Below the pieces are notes generated by a model. It saw only the letters and a program-made list of their open reading frames with translations, was not told the DNA's origin and searched no databases. From positions 15,564,001 through 15,628,000 of the forward strand of contig NC_088317.1 of assembly GCF_910592395.1 (NCBI RefSeq): a stretch of DNA of 64,000 nucleotides, read 5' to 3'. This DNA is from Lineus longissimus (lineage: Eukaryota; Nemertea; Pilidiophora; Heteronemertea; Lineidae). A program made the position numbers and the translations under genes. Below, piece by piece: positions 56,610 to 64,000 of the stretch (the first letter of the stretch is position 1; each line of letters begins with the position of its first letter).

Positions 56610-59227
56610 GGTAATTTGCTTCTACAACAAGGTTCAGAAGGTAGGGTGAAATCTTTCAACAAACAGTTGTCTGTTGACCAGATTTCGCAAGAAAAATCTT
56701 CATTTTCGGTACCAGAAAACTTTTAATGTTCAGGGAGGACAGGCATGGTGATGGAAATCAGCTATTGTTTTCAAAGATATCTTGCCTGGATTAGACAAAC
56801 AATACTGACAGTGAAGTATCAATTTCTATTCTAATACTACTCAGACTATAGCATTGAAATGTGATTTTGACCTCTGCTTTTGCTGCTTCAACATTTTTCA
56901 CCAACAGGACCAACCCAAGTGGTCCTGGTTGCAACCACGCAACCGCCTCAGCCAAAACGAAGTACATTGACATCAACACTACATAGGCCTACATTTTAAA
57001 AGCAACCAAGGTGTTTCAGGATGTCTGACTAACTTGGCCCACTTCTTGTTGCATTTCTTACTTATGGTAGTAAGACGATTTAAAAGAACATGTCATTATA
57101 GCATATCAAGTAAATATCATAATAATTAGGATTTCTGACATTACTCCCCTAACCAAATAATCTCAAGTTATGACAGATTGAAGAGAAAGCGAATACACAC
57201 ACAAATTAGGACAAACAAATGTCGAAAAAAAATCATTTTCTTCCATATTTGACATGAAATTTCTACTATTTTTTGGCATTTCTGTCACAAACTTGTCAAA
57301 TTGATAGATGTTTGTTAGCTCGCTCAGTGCATCTTGTAATATGATTAGGGACCATACATGATGTTTGTACAGATAGTCTGCATTTGATTGCTTGTCAAAT
57401 CTCTTGGCAAACTTTGAGGAATTGTGGAAAAGATAATAAGATTGGGATTGCATCACACATTTTGTATGTGCCAGCTACCGCTCTTTGAATATCTTTCACC
57501 TGAGGTTCCGAGATGGTGTCGTCACTTCAAAGATCATCTCTAAGGCTGGGTATCCATAGGCTGTCCCTTTTGGACTTGTTGCGTTGTATGCATTCTCTAT
57601 AGCGTGTTCCCTGGTACAGCCAATGGAAATGTTTGTAGCCAACCCAAGATTCATCTTGCGTGTGAGGCATTACAAGGTCACAAGCAAACATGGAACAAGG
57701 AAAACTAACACAAGTAAACAGTCAATGGATTCAGCCTTAGACTTGTTAGAAGTCCTACTATACCTGCTAAGATTTGAGACTTGTAGGGGTTTGGTTAATT
57801 TTAACTCATGGACCATACATTCACATTGTGTGGATGGTGTGATAATTTCGCAAATCCTATTGAACAACATGAAATGTGCCGAGAAATTCTTTCTGCCAAA
57901 ACGTGCAGTCCTGATTTCACTTAGCGTTTAAGCTTCAAAGCTTTTTTGACCCCCCCCCCCCCCCCGAGTAGCTCTTCTAGTTTATTGTTGTATTTGTATG
58001 TAGCCTATAGTTTATGTCTGGTTGTATTTGTCTAGAACTGGAAGGAGCATCGGCTGAGACAGATTCATGATGATAAGAAGGTAGGGGGGCATGGAGTTGA
58101 CACCCGTAACATGATTGATCGACTAATATGAAATTGTCTTGATTGATGAGACTAACATTATATACTCGCATGAATACTGCAAGTGCCTGCCACCAAAATC
58201 AGGGATCACTCTAACGTGGAATAAATATCAAATCTATTCTATTTCATGACAGATTGTTGTGGTAAATGACTAGTGATCTCTTTATCACTTAGTTGCTCAT
58301 CGCTGCGATAATTTTTGCCCACTGCTGTGATGAAAATCGCAGAATCTTGACGGTGCCTTCTTTCTAACCGGATTGGTATCGCCTTTCCACAGTTCATTAT
58401 GATGCCATACAATTCATGGCTGAATCCTTGTATCAATCCAAGAATAATGTACCCGCTACCCCATCTCGATAATTACAGTACATTTTTGTATCACATCTAA
58501 TCAGTCCGTCCCCACTAACAATGTATTGTCCCTGTTAATTACACGGAGAAAATGTGTAATTTATAATCCCTGCCTGTCAGTATGGGTTTGAGGGGCCGTT
58601 CATAATCTGTGCTGTTGCGTTGAGGAGAAAGATTTCAGCATTCAACATACCGATGTCATGCAGTGCTTTGTGGCTGATTTGATCTCCTCAACCTTTCCCC
58701 ATGGAGAAGAAACTTGAGTAGTTCTGAGGGGAGGGGGACTATAAGGGGACACAATTTCATATTTCTCTCTCCTCTTAAAGTTTCTTGCAAATCTTGAACA
58801 ACCTATGGTGGGACAAGTTGCAAGCATTATTCCATTAAGAACGTTTTAAATTCCTTATCCCTACATATATTTGCTGGACGAAGATTGGGCAAAACTGCCA
58901 CATGGTCACTATTAACGCTTGGCACTGACAATGCAACAGCCTGCAGTTGATGGCTTCTAGAAATCCTTGTACTAGCATGAAATACTGCGGTGAACCAAAA
59001 TGACTGAACATTGTTGGTCGCATGATGAAAAAATATGGTTCGGCAGATATCAAGGATGGCCTGTGATGGTGTCAAAACTTTTACAGTTGGCGCTACTAAC
59101 AAATTAAAGCGTGCAACTGAGTCATTGCATGTCTTCTGAAGTGTTAACAATGTCTGGTGCATGTCTGGTTTGTTAGTTTGCTAATAACCCAATGCTGACT
59201 ATGCCCAGGTCGAAAGTCATGAGGAGA
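56610..59227. other. Non-coding stretch, no gene recognised
   Basis: Holds a 16-C run at 57950-57965. No exon or repeat family was recognised. Confidence 0.5.
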
Positions 59228-59466
59228 TTCTTGTGAGATTGTTAAGATCTTATTCAATATTGTGTACACATGCGTGCACACTTGTTACAAGATTCTCATA
59301 AGCATGATAAGATTCTTAGTTAAAATCTTATTCAGTTTTGTGTACATGTGTGTATACATTCTTTACCAGGTTCTTGTAAGATTCTAAGTTCTGATCTTAC
59401 AAGAATCTGAAAACAAATGTACATGCTCATGTACACGAAACTAAACGATCTTAATTATGAATCTTA
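59228..59466. mobile_element. Possible MITE built of AAGATTCTTA / TGTACACATG words
   Basis: The left end AGATTCTTGTGAGATTGTTA then AGATC, and the right end read in reverse (AGATTCATAATTAAGATC), are similar, and both are followed by a GTGTACA word. Inside, the same words recur in both senses, including the palindromic TTGTAAGATTC ... GATCTTACAA. Degenerate, boundaries approximate. Confidence 0.5.
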
Positions 59467-62278
59467 CCTTTTAGCCTGGGTGTGAAGGCTATTTCTATTT
59501 GGTCACTCTGATCAGATAGTACATTCTCAATGAAACAGACCTAAAATAACGGATTTGTTTTTAGCATGTTGTGCAGTATTTTCTTTTAATACCCTCATTC
59601 ATTAAACTGATTTTGAAATTCACCAGCTTGCTGTGTTGCATCGGAAATTGCTTTATTGTTGTTATATTCCTTTTTTTGTGGAGAACTAACATTTGTTTGT
59701 TTTCATTTAATTAACTAAGAAGTATGAAAGAATGATGCCCACTCCAAATGCAATTTGTGTAGCATCACTGTGAATAATGAGAAAATGAGAAAAAGCTACA
59801 TCTTGTGCGACCATCTTTAACTTTCTGACGCAGACATGGAAGATTAGTTCCTCATTGATAAAGAAAAAAAAATGCTCCAATTTACCATGTTTATGCAATG
59901 TATTACAAGGCCGCTTATTCATGAAGACATGGTAAATTTTTTGTTACCAGTCATTATTTAATGTGTCATTTGATTATCTGTGAACATTTCAAGCCTTTGT
60001 CTCCAGAAAAAGAAAGATATGCCATATGTGAAAAAGCAGGAAGTGCGGAGGATTTTTGCACCATGTCAGAGTCGCTTAACGCCGACGTTCATCACATGTT
60101 CTGAATGCTTGCTTAGTACAAGGTAATCTAACTTGAAAACAAGTCACAACACACTCGACTTGTAAAATGCAGTTTTTGAACACATTTCCAAAAATAACAC
60201 TACATTTCATTAACAGATGTGGGAGGAGACACACCGAAGTTATTCAACGCTTCAGGTAGGAGAGTGTGCATCCCTAACACCTGCATCAATATTCTGGGCC
60301 TTTCAGTTGCACTTTGACGATACTGTTTGATGGCGTGGTACAAATAGCATGTGCCCAAAATGACCCTTACCAAACAAAAGATGCAAAAAATATTAATTTT
60401 TTTGTCCTTTTCAAATGTTTTTTTTACCTTATTTCTCTCAAATATGCTCTGAAATGCCCTAAATTACACTTTAAGTCATATCAGTTACAGTGTTCTTTTT
60501 AACATTTGTAAAACATGAGGCAATGGTATTATGCACCGAAATTAACTAATTTGTGCCAAATTTTAACTGACCAATTTAAGGCTGAAAAAAGAGGGTGTAG
60601 TCGAAAGGCCTGACATCAGACATTATTCCGGAAGGAGACTTTCTCACAAATGCTCGTTGATGGCCAATCTCAAAAGTGTGTACTCTACAGGGTTAAACAT
60701 TAATTATGTGTCAATGTATAAGCATAACCAGAAAGTCTTCTTCCAAACAGTTTGCTCAATAACACAAGAAATTTCAAAATAGACATTTGCCAAATAACGT
60801 CTTAAGTTGTTTGTTTCTCTTTCTCTAACATCTGTCTTATCCTTATGGTGAAATGTGTTAAAAAACATTCCGTGTAAGTAATTAATAGTTTATCTGTCTG
60901 TATGAATCACTGGAGTACCCAGTATACAAGTAACAATTATTCTCGGCCTTCAAGGAAATTCCTGATTATCTTAGAGAATTTGGCGGAGATACATCAAATA
61001 ACAATTTAATTGTGTTGGTTCTCAATTTGGGGACCTCATAAACTTCTGTTGAACAATTCACCTTCATTAGATCGACTTCACTTTTGAATTTAAATGGTGT
61101 ATTTGTCTGGTCAGGCTGGTATGAAAGCCCCATATCTCAGACTAAGCTGTATAAGTAGGGATATTTTCAAAGGAGCGGTTGAAGGTATTACATTACTTCT
61201 AACACAACTAAACCATGTAAGGTGCGATTTTTGATGGTGAGATTGCTTGTTTGTGCGGCGCTTAAAAAAAAAGGAGAGCAATGATCAGGATTGAGGTTTG
61301 AAATCATGTGTCCTTCTTAACATCTTCTCGAACCAATTTGACGTCTCTTAGTCAACATGATCGAGAAATCGACACTGGCCCTCAAAACTTGACATCACAC
61401 CGACAGCTCACGATAGACTTGCCCAAGTAATTGCCACTGCTGGACCACTTACCAACCTAACCAATAACCGTGATGACAGACTCTGACAGGCCGAGACCAC
61501 TTCAGAATACTGAAGAGAATATGGCGGATTTGCATGAGTTATCGGCGTAAAATGCCAGCAGATATTGAGTGTACCTTGTATGCCTCCTCGATCTGGATAT
61601 GAATTGCCCGCAATCACGAACCACTAAATCTACGAAGTATTTTCGGAGATGTCAAGGAATTTCGGTACGCTGATATGAGCGTGATGCATTTGGGAACAAT
61701 GAGTTTTGAAGCTGCAGACCCGTCAAACTGAAGCTGCAATTCTATACACTTTTAGTTTATGGTCCATTTATAGTCAAAAGATCTTCAAGTGGAAAATTCC
61801 TAAATTGTTTCATGAGCTGGAGAGATGATGCAACGAGTTGAGGTTGGAGAAAGCTGTTGCCAAGAGAGAAAAAGGCTGTTATTAAAGCAGGAGTTGTTAC
61901 CAAAAAGATGTAATCAAGGAGGGAAAATCTGTTACCAAAAGAGAAAATGTCTGTTGCCAAGAGATTTAGCTACATGTTCTCAGGTGAAAGTGGCTTGAGA
62001 ACAGGAAAGCTAACTTTGTGTTCCTTGACAAGAAATGTAAAAGACGAAATTCATTAATCTTCATTAAGAGCAATCAAGATTTCTACTCTTCTTTCCAGTT
62101 GATTCATTTTCCAGTGATAATAATGAATAGAGGAACACAGTCAACATCAGTTGGCCAGAAGATAAGTGAGAAGCTGCTTTGTTTTCGATTGCGAGGCAAA
62201 GTTTTGTTTTGTTGCTCTGTGGTCTGTGGTCTGTATTCACCATGGTACTAGCCTAGAGTCACCTTGTCAAAGCCAAGT
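59467..62278. other. Non-coding stretch, no gene recognised
   Basis: AT-rich DNA with short chance frames only. Confidence 0.5.
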
Positions 62279-62577
62279 TTAAGTCGAATTGCCTATTGCC
62301 AGAGCTGTAAACTGCTCATTCGGCCAGAGCTTATCCGGTTTCCATAGAATTAAGCCAAAAGGAAAATTACTCCCCCTGAATAGGATGCTGGTCTATCGCA
62401 TGTAACTTCCCTGAGGGAAGCTTCTAACCATTTACTCCTGGGTGGAGAGAAGCAAGTAGGTTTACAGGCCTTTCCGAAGGGCACAAGGATGAGGCAGTGC
62501 TGATTAGTCCGACTGTCGCTCCTACGACCTCCTGGTTATAAGCCTGGTGCTCTTACCACTATGCCACTGATCTCCCA
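62279..62577 (-). mobile_element. tRNA-Ile(UAU)-like SINE (minus strand)
   Basis: Same family as 47262-47572. On the minus strand: GGAGATCAGTGGCATAGTGG, CTTATAACCAGGAGGTCG, then CACCCAGGAGTAAATGG, GATAGACCAGCATCC and ATAAGCTCTGGCC. Several substitutions and small gaps relative to that copy. Confidence 0.82.
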
Positions 62578-63059
62578 AAGCACAGTGGTCATAACAAATG
62601 CGTGGGAGCAAAAGTCACCTTATCAGCTTACAAAGTCAGAATATTGAACAAACGCTTGACTTGGACAAAGACCAGAACTCAGCCCATGTAGTCTGGTTAC
62701 AAATCTCAAAGGACGGTAGCCAATATCAGAGTAGGAGGTCTCTCGAGTCCCATACAATTAATAACGAGCTCTGGAAAGACACTACCAGGAAACAAATTAC
62801 CTGGTTCAGAGGAAGGTAGAACAATATGTTCATTTGGGAAGACATTGAAAGAGAAATCGATGCACAGTTTCATTGTAGAGACATTGTCGGAAAAGCAGTA
62901 GTCTTCTACTCTGTTTACTCTTGGCTATTGAAATCATTCTCCAATGTGTATAATACCATTAGAACTTTGGCACGAGTTTTGGTTAAGTGGCCTAGAGACT
63001 TCATCTTGAACCAGTATGTGGAGTCTCAAGCTATTAACTACGTGAATGGGGCCTCTCTG

Positions 63060-63165
63060 TTTTGCCCAACAAAGTCATCAGGCACAGGGAACCTCAGAGT
63101 TGAACTCATATCTCCTGTTTGTGCGCCTGACACTCTAACCCCCATATCACTGGTCTCCCCTTCCA
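63060..63165 (-). mobile_element. Truncated tRNA-headed SINE (minus strand)
   Basis: On the minus strand GGGGAGACCAGTGATATGGG then GGTTAGAGTGTCAGGCGC and a B box GAGTTCAACTC resemble the head of the 47.3-kb SINE. The remaining body is short and ends near TTGGGCAAAAC. Confidence 0.6.
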
Positions 63166-63599
63166 AAACACTGACTTACTCATGTTGATATCCCTGCGAC
63201 TGCATCGTGCTAGTGCCACTAACAATTACTAGTGACACTACTTATGGATAATGCGGCGATGGTCATAACATGCACTGCTCCTGCCGGCATACTGATCAGG
63301 GATGATGAGGTCATAAAGCAGACATGGAGTATAAGTCGGTGTCGCCCGAGTGGATTTATCGACTGGTCTCGCCTGCATGTTCGAAATAGTACTTTGAGGT
63401 GTGAAATGGAACCAGACAAGCATGTGAGCTCAAACTTACTTACTTAATTAGTTGTCTTTGTGCCTAGAGGGCACATAGGCTTCAATATTCGGTCTCCACC
63501 TTGTTCGGTTGGCAGCCTGTCTGTGGAAGTTTCCCCAGGTCAGACGGAGCTGTTCCCTCAACCAAGCTGTCTATTGACCATGTTTACTGAAAATTTGCG

Positions 63600-64000
63600 C
63601 AACTCAGCCCAAGTTATCAGAAGCAGATTACTGAGTTACAATTCCATTTGTCTGGTGAGGCTGACAGAAGATTGGAGGCACTCATGCGCAGGGCCGATTA
63701 CAAGATTTCTTAAGAAAGGACAGACTTTGGACATTGTCAAGTCTGGCTGTAACTCAGAGCAAACTACATTGTGATGTGATCATCCTCCCCAGTGCAGTGA
63801 TGGTTGTGTTAACCATGACCTGTGAGCTGTTCAGTCCCAAGTTATCGAAGAGAGATTACAAAGCTACCATCCCACTTTTGGGGTCGGGGCTAATGGCGAT
63901 TGGAAGCATTCATGCACAGGACTGATTACAAGTCTTCCTGAGAAATGACAGAAACCCTATGGACAATGTCAAGTTTGGCTGTAACTCACAGCAAACTAGT
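63600..64000. repeat. Tandem repeat of about 230 bp, cut by the window end
   Basis: CCCAAGTTATC near 63608 and 63838 starts two copies that share GATTGGAGGCACTCATGCGC / GATTGGAAGCATTCATGCAC, GATTACAAG, GACATTGTCAAGTCTGGCTG / GACAATGTCAAGTTTGGCTG and AGCAAACTA. More copies may lie beyond 64000. Confidence 0.88.

Overview
This is animal nuclear DNA, most likely from a marine invertebrate. There are no operons, ribosome-binding sites or long protein-coding frames. Short exon-like blocks carry GT-AG splice sites and sit in a sea of interspersed and tandem repeats. The best anchor is one exon at 11700-11818 (+). It encodes 39 residues that closely match the first half of the L27 domain of CASK (LIN-2), the animal MAGUK scaffold. 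I found no other CASK exon, so most of the window reads as intron on either side of it, with at least 52 kb downstream. Species cannot be fixed from sequence alone. The hairpin-headed, GTC-rich repeats resemble repeats I associate with molluscs and other marine invertebrates.

Layout. 1-10.9 kb: presumed upstream intron, with diverged tandem repeats, tRNA-derived SINE relics and a TTAA-flanked MITE with perfect inverted ends. 10.9-21 kb: the CASK exon followed by a cluster of one repeat superfamily (hairpin head, GTC or GTCT run, about 302-bp internal units). Inside or beside the cluster are a candidate two-exon mini-gene with a poly(A) signal and a decayed PIF/Harbinger transposon with traces of both its proteins. 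21-30 kb: SINEs, a large inverted repeat, a palindromic mariner-like MITE and a strong zero-length-exon (recursive) splice site. 30-45 kb: many minisatellites (44, 15, 62, 48, 25 and 154 bp) and several MITEs, including a nested insertion with an 8-bp target duplication. 45-64 kb: SINE copies, a LINE tail with an in-frame stop, a 45-bp satellite open on both strands, and a second recursive splice site.

How the parts fit. The only function that can be assigned to the host is CASK. Two AG|GTAAGT sites with strong pyrimidine tracts, about 17.1 and 44.8 kb downstream of the exon on the same strand, suggest the long intron is removed in steps. The hairpin-headed elements are the most interesting unexplained structure. 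Their stems differ between copies but still pair, three of five are capped by GNRA-type loops, and the arm sequence recurs at each element's far end. Their internal units carry a CTCF-like core and a nuclear-receptor DR3-like repeat at a fixed 132-133 bp spacing. No bacterial genes, CRISPR arrays or rRNA genes were seen, and no tRNA gene outside SINEs.
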